Source of the DNA: G963674835 sp963674835
Lineage (GTDB): Bacteria > Planctomycetota > Planctomycetia > Pirellulales > Thermoguttaceae
Direction of reading: 5' to 3'
Length of the DNA stretch: 64,000 bases
Assembly: GCA_963674835.2 (NCBI GenBank)
Contig: CAXXKC010000002.1
Location: forward strand, 372,001-436,000
The notes beneath the pieces are model-generated. The model was not told the origin of the DNA. It did not search any database and saw nothing but the letters and a program-made list of their open reading frames with translations. Below are positions 43,837 to 52,468 of the stretch, piece by piece. Position 1 is the stretch's first letter. Each line of letters begins with the position of its first letter. The position numbers and the translations under genes are program-made.

Positions 43837-43853
43837 GGTGGGCACGTCCCACC
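43837..43853 (+). repeat. GGTGGG-CACGT-CCCACC short hairpin
   Basis: 6-bp stem with trailing CTAC, 90 bp before the ketosynthase. Resembles the other short hairpin repeats here in ending in CTA(C). Confidence 0.35.
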
Positions 43854-43942
43854 CTACGATGTAGGACCGCTTGGCGGCCGCTTGCCACACAGCGGGGAAA
43901 GAGGTAATTTCATAGGTTTGAAATGGACCAGTGGTGCGCGGA

Positions 43943-45187
43943 ATGATTGCTGAGGTTCCTGATCACGACCGGGTTGTTATCACGGGTGTCGGCCTGACGG
44001 CGCCCAACGGCAACAACTTGACGGAGTTTCGCGAAGCGCTGCTGGCCGGTCGCAGCGGCGTGGCGCCATACGAGATCCGCTATTTCGGATCTACGGTTGC
44101 CGGCGTGTGCAACTACGACGAGTTTCGCTACCAGCGCCGGCGGGAAGCGCGTCGCGGCACGCGTGCCGGGAGTATCGGAATCTACTGCTCGAACGAGGCC
44201 ATTGGCGACGCGGGCCTGGACTGGGCGAATACGGACAAGTCGGGCGTCGGAGTTTACGTGGGGGTGACCGAGCACGGCAACGTCGAGACCGAGAACGAGA
44301 TCTATCAGCTCAAGGGGTACGACTACGACACGAAGTACTGGTCGCACCATCACAATCCGCGCACGGTGGCGAATAATCCGGCGGGCGAAATCACGTTGAA
44401 CCTGGGCATCACCGGCCCACATTACACGCTCGGTGCGGCCTGCGCCGCCGGGAACGCGGGGCTGATCCAGGGCGTGCAGATGCTGCGGCTGCGGGAGTGC
44501 GACGTGGCGCTTTGCGGCGGCGTATCGGAGAGCATCCACACGTTCGGGATCTTTGCGAGTTTCGCCAGCCAGGGAGCCTTGGCGCGACACGCCGATCCGG
44601 CGAAGGCTTCGCGGCCGTTCGACCTGGAACGCAACGGCATCGTAGTGGCGGAAGGCGGCTGCATGTTCGTGCTGGAGCGGCTTACCGATGCGCGGGCGCG
44701 AGGAGCGAAGGTTTACGGCGAGATTTGCGGCTATGCGATGAACAGCGATGCGTCGGACTTCGTGCTGCCCAATCCGCAGCGGCAGGCCGAGTGCGTCGCC
44801 AAGGCCCTGAAGAAGGCTAGCTTGGCGGCGGAAGACATCGACATCGTCAACACGCATGCGACGGGGACGAACTCGGGCGACGCGCAGGAATGCGAGGCGT
44901 TGCGCAGCGTATTCGGCGGGGGCAGCCGGACCTTGTTCAACAACACGAAGAGCTTCATCGGGCACGCCATGGGAGCGGCCGGGGCCTTGGAACTGGCGGG
45001 TAACCTGCCGGCGCTGGCCGACGGCGTGTGCCACGCAACGATCAACCTCGATACGCCCGACCCGGAGTGCGAGCTGCCGGGGCTGGTGGCGAATGAGCCG
45101 CGGGAAATGGACCGGGTCGACATCATCCTGAACAACTCGTTCGGCATGTTGGGGACGAATTCGGTCGTCATCGTAAGAAAGATTTGA
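43943..45187 (+). CDS. FabF-like beta-ketoacyl-ACP synthase
   Basis: The 414-aa thiolase-fold condensing enzyme has catalytic C167 (GAACAAGNAG), H305 (NTHATGTNSGD), K336 and H341 (SFIGHAMGAAG), the KAS II set. It would extend an acyl chain on the ACP encoded 11 bp downstream. It opens DHDRVVITGVGLTAPNGNN. The ATG at 43943 overlaps the TGA of a 7-codon frame starting at 43922 (MDQWCAE), with a better RBS-like GAGG before that frame. This is a cluster-specific KS: no malonyl transferase or KR is adjacent. Confidence 0.93.
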   Translation: MIAEVPDHDRVVITGVGLTAPNGNNLTEFREALLAGRSGVAPYEIRYFGSTVAGVCNYDEFRYQRRREARRGTRAGSIGIYCSNEAIGDAGLDWANTDKSGVGVYVGVTEHGNVETENEIYQLKGYDYDTKYWSHHHNPRTVANNPAGEITLNLGITGPHYTLGAACAAGNAGLIQGVQMLRLRECDVALCGGVSESIHTFGIFASFASQGALARHADPAKASRPFDLERNGIVVAEGGCMFVLERLTDARARGAKVYGEICGYAMNSDASDFVLPNPQRQAECVAKALKKASLAAEDIDIVNTHATGTNSGDAQECEALRSVFGGGSRTLFNNTKSFIGHAMGAAGALELAGNLPALADGVCHATINLDTPDPECELPGLVANEPREMDRVDIILNNSFGMLGTNSVVIVRKI

Positions 45188-45198
45188 AAGTACACTGC

Positions 45199-45459
45199 AT
45201 GACTTCTGCCGAGATCAGAGAAGCGGTTTGCACGATTCTCTCCGACATTGCACCGGACGAGGACCTGAGCCAATTGAAAGAGGACGTTCCGCTGCGCGAC
45301 CAGTTGGAGCTGGACAGCATGGATTTCCTGGACATCGTCATGGAACTGCGCAAGCGCTATCGCGTCCAGATCCCGGAAGAGGACTATCCGCAGCTATCGA
45401 GCTTGCAGAGTACGGTCGCCTACCTCGAACCGCTGATGAGAGACATTCCCGCCGCCTAG
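45199..45459 (+). CDS. acyl carrier protein
   Basis: The 86-aa acidic four-helix protein has the phosphopantetheine site S40 in LELDSMDFLDIV. LRDQLELDSMDF replaces the usual FGADSLDTVE, so it is a divergent, pathway-specific ACP, not the housekeeping AcpP. It is encoded just after the ketosynthase. The ATG at 45199 is chosen over a TTG 15 nt upstream. The AcpS needed to load it is at 58133. Confidence 0.92.
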   Translation: MTSAEIREAVCTILSDIAPDEDLSQLKEDVPLRDQLELDSMDFLDIVMELRKRYRVQIPEEDYPQLSSLQSTVAYLEPLMRDIPAA

Positions 45460-45576
45460 CGGAAGGATGGCGGGACACGCCTGATTTGCGAAACGGCCCG
45501 AGGAGCGATCTGCACCATCGGGGCCGTTCCCACGCTACGTGCGGACCTGTTTCCGCGGGAGGAAGCCGGCGCAGCC

Positions 45577-46968
45577 ATGTACGACACGATCATCATCGGC
45601 GCCGGACTTTCGGGATTGGCGGCGGGCATCCGCCTGGCGCATTTTGGGCTGCGCGTGTGCATTCTCGAGCGTCATACAACGATCGGCGGTCTGAATTCGT
45701 TCTACCGCATGAACGGCCGAAACTTTGACGTGGGGTTGCACGCCGTGACCAACTACGCGCCGCGGGGCGCGCGGCGAGGCCCGCTGGCCAGGGTGCTGCG
45801 CCAGTTGCGGCTGACTTGGGACGAGTTTGCGTTGGCGCCACAGGTCGGTTCGACGATCGTCTTTCCTGAAGCAACGGTGCGGTTCAACAACGACCGGGAG
45901 CTACTGCGCTCGGAGATTCACCGTTGTTTTCCCGCCGAGAAGGACAACTTTGAGCGGTTGCTTCGGGAACTGGTCGATTACGACCAGTTGGGCGGGAACG
46001 GCTCAGGGGATTCGGCAAGGGCAACGGTCGGCCGGATCCTTCGGGACCCTCTGCTGGTCGAGATGCTGTTCTGCCCGGTGCTCTTCTACGGCGGTTCGCG
46101 CCAGCGCGACATCGACTTTGCGCAGTTCTGCATTTTGTTCCGGTCGATATTCCTGGAGGGGCTGGGGCGTCCGCTGAGCGGCATCCGCCTGATCCTGAAG
46201 CTGTTGACGCGCAAGTACAAAGAGCTGGGCGGCGAGTTGAAGCTGCGCGCGGGCGTGAACCGGTTCCAGGTGCAGAAGGGTCGCGTGAACTCGGTCGTGC
46301 TGGACGACGGCACCCAGTTGGAGGCGAGGCGGGTTCTCTCCTCGGCCGGCTGGCGGGAGACGATGCGGCTGTGTGACGATTCGACGGAGTCGGAGGATTC
46401 GCCCGCGGGCGACATGTCGTTCGTGGAGTCGATCTCGATTCTGGACTCCCAGCCGCGCGAGCTCGGATGCGACCGGACGATCGTGTTCTTCAACGACTCC
46501 AAGGTGTTTCATTACGAGAAGCCCGGCGAACTGGCCGATTTGCGGAGCGGCGTGATCTGTTCGCCCAACAACTACCATTACGACAAGCTGCTCGACGACG
46601 GCGTGGTGCGTATTACGTCGCTGGCGAATTATGATCGCTGGGCGGCCTTGGACGATTCGGCGTATCAACTGGAGAAGCTGCGGTGGTACGACCGAATGGT
46701 GGCGGCAGCCGTCCGATTCGTGCCCGATTTTCGCAGCGCGGTGATTGATACGGACATGTTCACGCCAAGGACGATACGCCGCTTTACAGGGCACGAGAAC
46801 GGAGCGGTCTACGGGGCGCCGGTGAAGCGGTACGACGGAACAACGCACCTGCAGAATCTGTACGTGTGTGGTACGGACCAGGGGCTCGTCGGGATCGTGG
46901 GATCGATCTTGAGCGGGATCACTATGGCCAACCGGCATCTGTTGACAGCGGCGGGGAACACGTCGTAA
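45577..46968 (+). CDS. CrtI/phytoene-desaturase-type FAD oxidoreductase 1
   Basis: The 463-aa flavoprotein starts MYDTIIIGAGLSGLAAGIRLA, the FAD-binding Rossmann loop, and ends with YVCGTDQGLVGIVGSILSGI, the FAD-contacting C-terminal motif of phytoene desaturases, RetSat and related enzymes. GGGAGG lies before the ATG. With an ACP and FabZ beside it, the substrate is probably an acyl-ACP or acyl lipid and not a carotenoid: no crtB or crtE is present. Paired with a second copy 99 bp downstream. Confidence 0.86.
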   Translation: MYDTIIIGAGLSGLAAGIRLAHFGLRVCILERHTTIGGLNSFYRMNGRNFDVGLHAVTNYAPRGARRGPLARVLRQLRLTWDEFALAPQVGSTIVFPEATVRFNNDRELLRSEIHRCFPAEKDNFERLLRELVDYDQLGGNGSGDSARATVGRILRDPLLVEMLFCPVLFYGGSRQRDIDFAQFCILFRSIFLEGLGRPLSGIRLILKLLTRKYKELGGELKLRAGVNRFQVQKGRVNSVVLDDGTQLEARRVLSSAGWRETMRLCDDSTESEDSPAGDMSFVESISILDSQPRELGCDRTIVFFNDSKVFHYEKPGELADLRSGVICSPNNYHYDKLLDDGVVRITSLANYDRWAALDDSAYQLEKLRWYDRMVAAAVRFVPDFRSAVIDTDMFTPRTIRRFTGHENGAVYGAPVKRYDGTTHLQNLYVCGTDQGLVGIVGSILSGITMANRHLLTAAGNTS

Positions 46969-47067
46969 CGGCTGTTCGAGCAGCACCGCCGGCCGAGTGC
47001 GGTGGGGCCCGCGGATCCTTACGACAAGGCTTGTATACACTTCAACTGATTCGACTTTGTTTTGGTC

Positions 47068-48513
47068 ATGCCTAGAGATTTCCTTCAAGGAGCACGCGAC
47101 GAGTACGATGTAGTGGTCATCGGCTCGGGACTGGGCGGACTGACTGCGGCGAACGTGCTGGCGCGGGCGGGTCATTCGGTGCTGTTGCTGGAACAGCACT
47201 ATCGGTTGGGTGGCCTGGCCACCTGGTTTCGGCGGCCGGGCGGGCATATCTTCGACGTCTCGCTTCACGGCTTTCCATACGGCATGGTGAAAAGTTGCCG
47301 GCGTTACTGGAGCAAGGAAATTGCCGATGCGATTGTGCCGCTGGAGCACATTCGGTTCGACAATCCCATGTTCTCGCTGGTCACCCGGTATGATCGCCAG
47401 GACTTCACGCGGTTGCTTTGCGACCGTTTTGGGGTTGCACCGGAGACCGTGCGGGAGTTCTTCGACACGGCTCGAAGCATGAACGCCTACGACGATCAGG
47501 CGACGACGACGAAACAGCTCTTCGATCGCTTCTTTGCCGGCCGCGAAGACATCGTTCGGCTGCTGATGGAACCGATCACTTACGCGAACGGCTCGACCCT
47601 GGAAGACCCGGCGCTGAGTTACGGGATTGTCTTCTCGAACTTCATGTCGAAGGGCGTGTTCACCTTTCGAGGAGGCACGGACCGGCTGATCGGAATGATG
47701 GAGGAGGAGCTTCGCGGAAACGGGGTCGATGTGCGGATTCGCTGCAATGTGGGCCGCATCGAGACGGGGCATGGCTGCGTGCGGGGTGTGGTGGTCAACG
47801 GGCGGACGATCGGCGCGCGGGCGGTCGTGTCGAACGCGAACCTAAAAGGGACCATTTTTGGGATGGTCGGCCGCGGGGCGTTCAATGCGGAGTATCTGGA
47901 GCAGGCGGAGGCCGTGCGGCTGAACAACTCCAGCACGCAGGTGTATCTGGCCCTGAAGCCTGGTGAGATTATCGATGAGGACGGGTGCGGCGACCTCCTG
48001 TTCAGTTCGACCGCCCCGGCGTTTCGGACGGACCTGCTTCTGAGCCGTAACATTACCAGCCGCACGTATTCGTTTTACTACCCGAAGACGCGGCCGGGAC
48101 GCGATCGGTGCTCGATCGTGTCGAGCACGAACGCCAACTACGACGACTGGGCGGAGTTGTCGCGATCCGATTACGAAGCGAGCAAGAGAGATTTGATCGA
48201 GTCGACGTTGGACCATCTGGAGCGGTACGTGCCCGGCGTTCGGGATAAGGTGGACCAGGCAGACTGCGCCACGCCGGTGACGTTTCGCAGGTACACGGGG
48301 CATCTTGCCGGGGCCAGCTTCGGGACGAAGTTCGAGGGGCTGGCCGTCAGCCGCGGGCTGCCGGAACAGGTCGCAGGCCTGTACCACGCGGGGAGTGTCG
48401 GGATTATCATGTCGGGATGGTTGGGGGCGGTCAACTATGGGGTTATCGTGGCCAATGACGTGGACGCCTTCCTGATGCATAATTCGTCGCGGGCATCGAC
48501 CGGTGTGGAATGA
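47068..48513 (+). CDS. CrtI/phytoene-desaturase-type FAD oxidoreductase 2
   Basis: The 481-aa flavoprotein has the opening YDVVVIGSGLGGLTAANVLA and the closing GLYHAGSVGIIMSGWLGAVNYG motif of the CrtI/RetSat group. FSTGGTDRLI-type substrate-side sequence (FTFRGGTDRLIGMMEEEL) is typical. It is divergent from the first copy, so the two likely carry out different steps or form a heterodimer. ATG at 47068 is preferred over a TTG 6 nt upstream. Confidence 0.86.
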   Translation: MPRDFLQGARDEYDVVVIGSGLGGLTAANVLARAGHSVLLLEQHYRLGGLATWFRRPGGHIFDVSLHGFPYGMVKSCRRYWSKEIADAIVPLEHIRFDNPMFSLVTRYDRQDFTRLLCDRFGVAPETVREFFDTARSMNAYDDQATTTKQLFDRFFAGREDIVRLLMEPITYANGSTLEDPALSYGIVFSNFMSKGVFTFRGGTDRLIGMMEEELRGNGVDVRIRCNVGRIETGHGCVRGVVVNGRTIGARAVVSNANLKGTIFGMVGRGAFNAEYLEQAEAVRLNNSSTQVYLALKPGEIIDEDGCGDLLFSSTAPAFRTDLLLSRNITSRTYSFYYPKTRPGRDRCSIVSSTNANYDDWAELSRSDYEASKRDLIESTLDHLERYVPGVRDKVDQADCATPVTFRRYTGHLAGASFGTKFEGLAVSRGLPEQVAGLYHAGSVGIIMSGWLGAVNYGVIVANDVDAFLMHNSSRASTGVE

Positions 48514-48563
48514 GCGGCCGTTGCGGAAGGTGGCGTGACCGCGGGTGACCTGAGGATGGAGTG

Positions 48564-48624
48564 CACAGCCGAGGGCGACTGTGCTACAGGTGTGGAGGGC
48601 GCAGCCGAGGGCGGCTGTGCTACA
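48564..48624 (+). repeat. tandem pair of CAGCCG hairpin repeats upstream of fabZ
   Basis: Two 25-bp units (48564-48588 and 48600-48624), period 36 bp, each a CAGCCG-AGGG-CG(G/A)CTG hairpin followed by CTACAGGT(G). They lie between the second flavoenzyme gene and fabZ, 28 bp before the fabZ ATG. If transcribed they form two stems in the fabZ leader. Confidence 0.75.
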
Positions 48625-48651
48625 GGTGGGAGATTGGATGAGGTTTGGGTA

Positions 48652-49089
48652 ATGGACCGCCAAGCGATTTACGACGCGATTCCGCACCGAGAGCCGTTCT
48701 TGTTAGTCGATGAGATTGTCGACTGGACGGATGGCAAGATCGTGTGTACGAAGAAGTTCAGCGGCGAGGAGGATTTTTTTGCGGGCCACTATCCCGGATT
48801 CGCGCTGGTGCCGGGCGTGCTGCTGTGTGAGGCGGCCATGCAATGCGGGGCTATCCTGCTATCGCGGCATTTCGCCGACGCGCCGGGCAAAGTGCCGGTC
48901 GCCACGCGGATGAACGACGTGCGGTTCAAACGCATGGTTCGGCCAGGGGAGACGCTTCGGATGGAGGTCGAGCTGAGCGAGCGGCTGGCCGACGCGTTCT
49001 TCCTCAAGGCGAAGGTGACAGTGGATGGCCAAGTGGCCGTACGGTTCGAGTTTGCCTGTACGGCGGCAGCAATGGGTAACAATGCGTAG
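48652..49089 (+). CDS. FabZ-type 3-hydroxyacyl-ACP dehydratase
   Basis: The 145-aa hot-dog protein has AIPHREPFLLVDEI (about 9-22) and the catalytic stretch AGHYPGFALVPGVLLCEA, in which the His and the later Glu form the FabZ active site. It dehydrates 3-hydroxyacyl-ACP to trans-2-enoyl-ACP. The ATG at 48652 starts right before the conserved block; the longer frame would translate the tandem hairpins (CTAEGDCATG), which is unlikely. Confidence 0.92.
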   Translation: MDRQAIYDAIPHREPFLLVDEIVDWTDGKIVCTKKFSGEEDFFAGHYPGFALVPGVLLCEAAMQCGAILLSRHFADAPGKVPVATRMNDVRFKRMVRPGETLRMEVELSERLADAFFLKAKVTVDGQVAVRFEFACTAAAMGNNA

Positions 49090-49166
49090 CGGCGGCCTTG
49101 GCAGCGACAGGGCGAACGCGGTGGCTGTTTGGGTTTCGCGCGGCGTGTGAATGAAAAGGACGCTCG

Positions 49167-49982
49167 ATGGGCTTTCTTCAACTAGCCGGCAAGCGGATCC
49201 TCGTTTTCGGCGTGGCCAATCGCAAGAGCGTCGCCTATCATGTCGGCCGAACGCTGAACGAGGCGGGCGCGGAGTGCGTGTACGTGGTGCAGAACGAGGC
49301 GATCCGCGAGAGTGTGGCCAAGCTGCTGGGCGAGGCCGATATCTTCGTGTGCGATGTGGAGCGGGAATCGGAGATCGTGCGATTGCGCGAAGAGATCGGT
49401 GTCCGCTACGGCCGATTTCATGGGCTGGTCCATTCGATCGCCTATGCCGATTATTCGGGCGGAATGAAACCGTTTCATGAAACGCCGAAGGCGGCGTTCC
49501 TGCAGGCGGTAGATATCTCGTGTTATTCGCTGGTTGCGATCAGTCGCACGCTGGCGGACCTGCTGGACCCGGACGCGTCGGTAGTGACCATTTCCATTTC
49601 GACCACGACGATGGCCAGTGAGAACTACGGCTACATGGCACCGATCAAGGCCGCATTGGACGCGTCGCTGGCCTTTCTGGCCAAGTCGTTTAGCAAGTTC
49701 TCGCGCGTCCGGTTCAACGCCGTTGCCCCAGGGCTGCTGAAGACGTCGGCTTCGGCGGGCATTCCCGGGTACGTCGACGCGTATCTGTACGCCGAGCAGG
49801 TGATTCCGCGCAAGGAGGCTGTCCGGATCGAAGAAGTGGCCGGCACGGCCGCATTTCTGCTGAGCCCACGATCGAGCGGGATCAACGCGCAGCGGATCGT
49901 CGTGGATGCGGGCATGTCGATCAACTACTTCGACCGCGATTTGATCCAGCGGGCAACGCGACCGGCTGACGATGGAACGTGA
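49167..49982 (+). CDS. FabI-like enoyl-ACP reductase, atypical active site
   Basis: The 271-aa SDR has the FabI cofactor motif VFGVANRKSVAYHV (13-26) and Y154-X6-K161 (YGYMAPIK), the FabI spacing. Counting back from the lysine, the outer tyrosine of the E. coli pair (Y146) is replaced by Ile144, so catalysis or substrate may differ. SSGINAQRIVVDAGMSINYF closes the fold. It is 77 bp after fabZ and completes a dehydrate-reduce pair; no FabG is present in the cluster. Confidence 0.88.
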   Translation: MGFLQLAGKRILVFGVANRKSVAYHVGRTLNEAGAECVYVVQNEAIRESVAKLLGEADIFVCDVERESEIVRLREEIGVRYGRFHGLVHSIAYADYSGGMKPFHETPKAAFLQAVDISCYSLVAISRTLADLLDPDASVVTISISTTTMASENYGYMAPIKAALDASLAFLAKSFSKFSRVRFNAVAPGLLKTSASAGIPGYVDAYLYAEQVIPRKEAVRIEEVAGTAAFLLSPRSSGINAQRIVVDAGMSINYFDRDLIQRATRPADDGT

Positions 49983-50013
49983 GCGCAGAGAGGCCGAGCG
50001 AGTTGGTGCCGCG

Positions 50014-51075
50014 CTATGAGTCGCCGCACGGCGAATCCCAGACGCGCAGACCGAAGCGGCTGAGGTAGATGGGGATGTTCTGCGTGCCGGGGATTTCCTC
50101 CTGGATGGCGCGGAGCATTTCGCGCTTCTCGGCAGAGCTGGTGCCGCTGAGCAAGGTGACCGATCCGCCGGCACCGCCAGCGCCGTTGACTTTCCAGCCG
50201 ATGGCACCGAACCGGCGGCCGATGTCGATGACAGCCTGGTGCGTGTTGCTGATGAGTTCGGCGTGCAGGTCGGCCTGAGCGTCGGTGTTGTCGATCATCG
50301 CGCGGCCGATGGCGAGAAAGTCGCCCTTGAAGAGGGCGTCGCGTGCCTGGATGGGCGTTTCGCGCAGCGGCTGGAGCTTCTTGGCCTCGGACCCGGCCGC
50401 TTCGAGCTCTTCGATGACCCTCTCGTGGACCTTCGACGAGCTGTGCGACTGGCCGAGGAAGATCAGCGAGAGCCGCCGCTCGAGTTCCCAGTGGATTGTG
50501 TTGGGGAGCAACAGCGGGCTGACGATGGCGTGCGGGTAGTCGAGGATCTCGATGAAGTTGATGCCGCCATAGGCCGAGGCCAACTGGTCCTGCACGCCGC
50601 ACTGCTGATGGAGCAATTCGGTCTCGATACCGTGGGCTGCGCGCGCGACCTCGTGGGCGGTCAGACGGCCGGGCGTCAAGCAGTCCAGTGCGCCGATCAG
50701 TGCGACGCTGACCGCGGCGCTGGTGCCCGTCGAACAGCCGACAGGCGCTTCGCTGAAGAGAGAGATTTCCAGGGCCAACTCGGGCGGGGTGGCCATGAAA
50801 TCGATGGCCGCTTCCAGCAGTGGATGGCGGTCGTAAGTGCCGCCGACACTGTCGAGCGTATAGCGTTCGCCGTAGTTCTCGGCGTGAATCTCGATCGGGG
50901 GCCGCCGATCGTCCCGCCGAAAGACGCGAATTTGCACCTCGGCGTAAGGGTAGACGGCGATATTGAGCACGCGCCCGTACTTGGCAAACCAAGTGTCGGT
51001 CCAACCGCCGAAATCGGAAATGCGAATGGGAGCGACGGTCGAGATGACCCGAAGAGGTCGATCGTTGGGAGCCAT
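50014..51075 (-). CDS. GHMP-family sugar kinase
   Basis: The 353-aa kinase begins RVISTVAPIRISDFGGWTDT (substrate side) and has the ATP loop EAPVGCSTGTSAAVSVALIGAL (about 108-129) and a late GAGGAGGSVTLLSG motif. This is the heptose-7-phosphate/fucose-type kinase layout (HddA-like). Substrate not fixed. It sits 7 bp after the zinc-ribbon gene and converges on the lipid cluster. Codon pattern matches the surroundings. Confidence 0.85.
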   Translation of the reverse strand: MAPNDRPLRVISTVAPIRISDFGGWTDTWFAKYGRVLNIAVYPYAEVQIRVFRRDDRRPPIEIHAENYGERYTLDSVGGTYDRHPLLEAAIDFMATPPELALEISLFSEAPVGCSTGTSAAVSVALIGALDCLTPGRLTAHEVARAAHGIETELLHQQCGVQDQLASAYGGINFIEILDYPHAIVSPLLLPNTIHWELERRLSLIFLGQSHSSSKVHERVIEELEAAGSEAKKLQPLRETPIQARDALFKGDFLAIGRAMIDNTDAQADLHAELISNTHQAVIDIGRRFGAIGWKVNGAGGAGGSVTLLSGTSSAEKREMLRAIQEEIPGTQNIPIYLSRFGLRVWDSPCGDS

Positions 51076-51082
51076 GGATTCG

Positions 51083-51325
51083 TTACCCGGGGAAGACCGT
51101 TCGCGAGCGCAGCATCTGTGTGGCGTCTTCCAGGAGTTCGTCGGCGCGTTTCAGCAGTTCGTCGGACGCTGCAGAATCGCCATAGCGGTTGCTGCTGGGG
51201 TCGCAGGCGATGAACTGGCCGCGACAGTGTTCACAGACAACCGATTTCCCCAAGTACTCTACGCGGATATGCAGCCGCCGACCACACGTTGGGCACCCTT
51301 GAGCAAAGAACGTTGAGCTCGACAT
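51083..51325 (-). CDS. small zinc-ribbon protein
   Basis: The 80-aa protein has CPTCGRRL (about 11-18) and CEHCRGQF (31-38), two CXXC knuckles forming a zinc ribbon, followed by a helical tail (ELLKRADELLEDATQMLRS). It probably binds DNA, RNA or a protein partner. It is translationally close to the GHMP kinase (7-bp gap), so they form an operon. Function unknown. Confidence 0.82.
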   Translation of the reverse strand: MSSSTFFAQGCPTCGRRLHIRVEYLGKSVVCEHCRGQFIACDPSSNRYGDSAASDELLKRADELLEDATQMLRSRTVFPG

Positions 51326-51859
51326 GGCGGCACCTCCTGCTGCCGGCTGGCCAATCCTTCAGACGGATATCCTACGACAATCCCCGTGGCCTTTCAACAA
51401 GAACGGGTTGAATCGACATGGGGAATCGTCAGAGCGGACCAGAATAGCAGGAATAGATAAAGTGCGCAGAGCAAGGGAATTGTGACCGAGTTCTCCCTCC
51501 CGCGAGACACGGCGGAAACTGGCGTTGGACGGATGCTATAGGGCCAGATGGAACAAAGCTCACCGGTAACGAACCGCATATCCGAAATGGGCGAAGCGAT
51601 GCGATTGATGGGGTGCGTTATGGCGTTTGCGGGCCCGTTGGCCGTGGGGCCGCAATCGCTGCATCCACGGCATGGGCTGCTTTACGGCGCACCCCCCGAA
51701 TAGATGATATCCACACGCACTCCGCCCGATCCCAGATCGGCAAGGGACCGGGCGACCTATACTTTTCTTGGCGAGATTTGGTTTTTCGCACGACGGGACA
51801 AGAGAGGTGCCGAAGAGACTGTGCAGATGAGGTCGGGCACCAGAGTAGGGAGTGTCGAG
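51326..51859. other. intergenic region without a supported gene
   Basis: Divergent spacer between the zinc-ribbon gene and the secreted protein at 51860. Short open frames in it lack an RBS and coding composition. No repeat, hairpin of note or clear promoter was seen, apart from GTAGGGAGTG as the RBS of the rightward gene. Confidence 0.5.
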
Positions 51860-52468
51860 ATGCGTCTGAACTTGGCGGCGATGCTGGCGAAGGTTGCCGT
51901 TGTGCTGGTGCTGGTTTCGATGCCGGCAACGCCAGCGGCCGCAGGTGACTTTCCGACGTTTGAACAGGTACGCAAGGCGACGCTGGCCTATTTCCAGAAG
52001 TTGCCGGAGTATCAGCCGGGCGGCATTCTGAGCGGGAGCGAGGCCGAGCCGCTGTTCAGTCGTTTGAAACAGATGGGCTGGGTCGTGGCCGATCGAGAGG
52101 CCATTTTGGCGGCCATACTACCAGACAACGCATTCCTGGTTCAGCAACTACGGACGCCGGTGGGACGGAAGTTCGCCGTGCAGATCTCCGCGTATCCGGA
52201 CGGGTATGACCGTCTGGATCGACTGAGCCGGCTCCCCCGGGGGAAGGCCGTTGTGCGGAATCTGATCCTTGCCACGGGCGGGCAGGAGATGATCGAATAC
52301 ATGACGACCACACCGGGAGGCGTCGCGCTGGGCAAGATGCTCTCTCAAGACCCGCGTGGGGCCAAGTTCAATCAGCCGACCGGGCGAATCTACACGGTCG
52401 AGATGCTTCTGGATCGGCTGAAGCGGAGCTATGACGTGGCGACGGGAGCCGCACCAAAGTCAAACTAG
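51860..52468 (+). CDS. secreted protein of unknown function
   Basis: The 202-aa protein has a signal peptide (MRLNLAAMLAKVAVVLVLVSM, cleavage near AAAGD) and a helical mature domain (FPTFEQVRKATLAYFQKLP, LSRLPRGKAVVRNLILATGG, TTTPGGVALGKMLS). GGGAG precedes the ATG. No family recognised. Its TAG stop is the first three bases of repeat copy I, as if the repeat supplies the stop codon. Confidence 0.75.
   Translation: MRLNLAAMLAKVAVVLVLVSMPATPAAAGDFPTFEQVRKATLAYFQKLPEYQPGGILSGSEAEPLFSRLKQMGWVVADREAILAAILPDNAFLVQQLRTPVGRKFAVQISAYPDGYDRLDRLSRLPRGKAVVRNLILATGGQEMIEYMTTTPGGVALGKMLSQDPRGAKFNQPTGRIYTVEMLLDRLKRSYDVATGAAPKSN

Noticed and set aside
48535..48651. N-terminal extension of FabZ
   Set aside because: It would translate the tandem hairpin repeats; the ATG at 48652 directly precedes the conserved domain.
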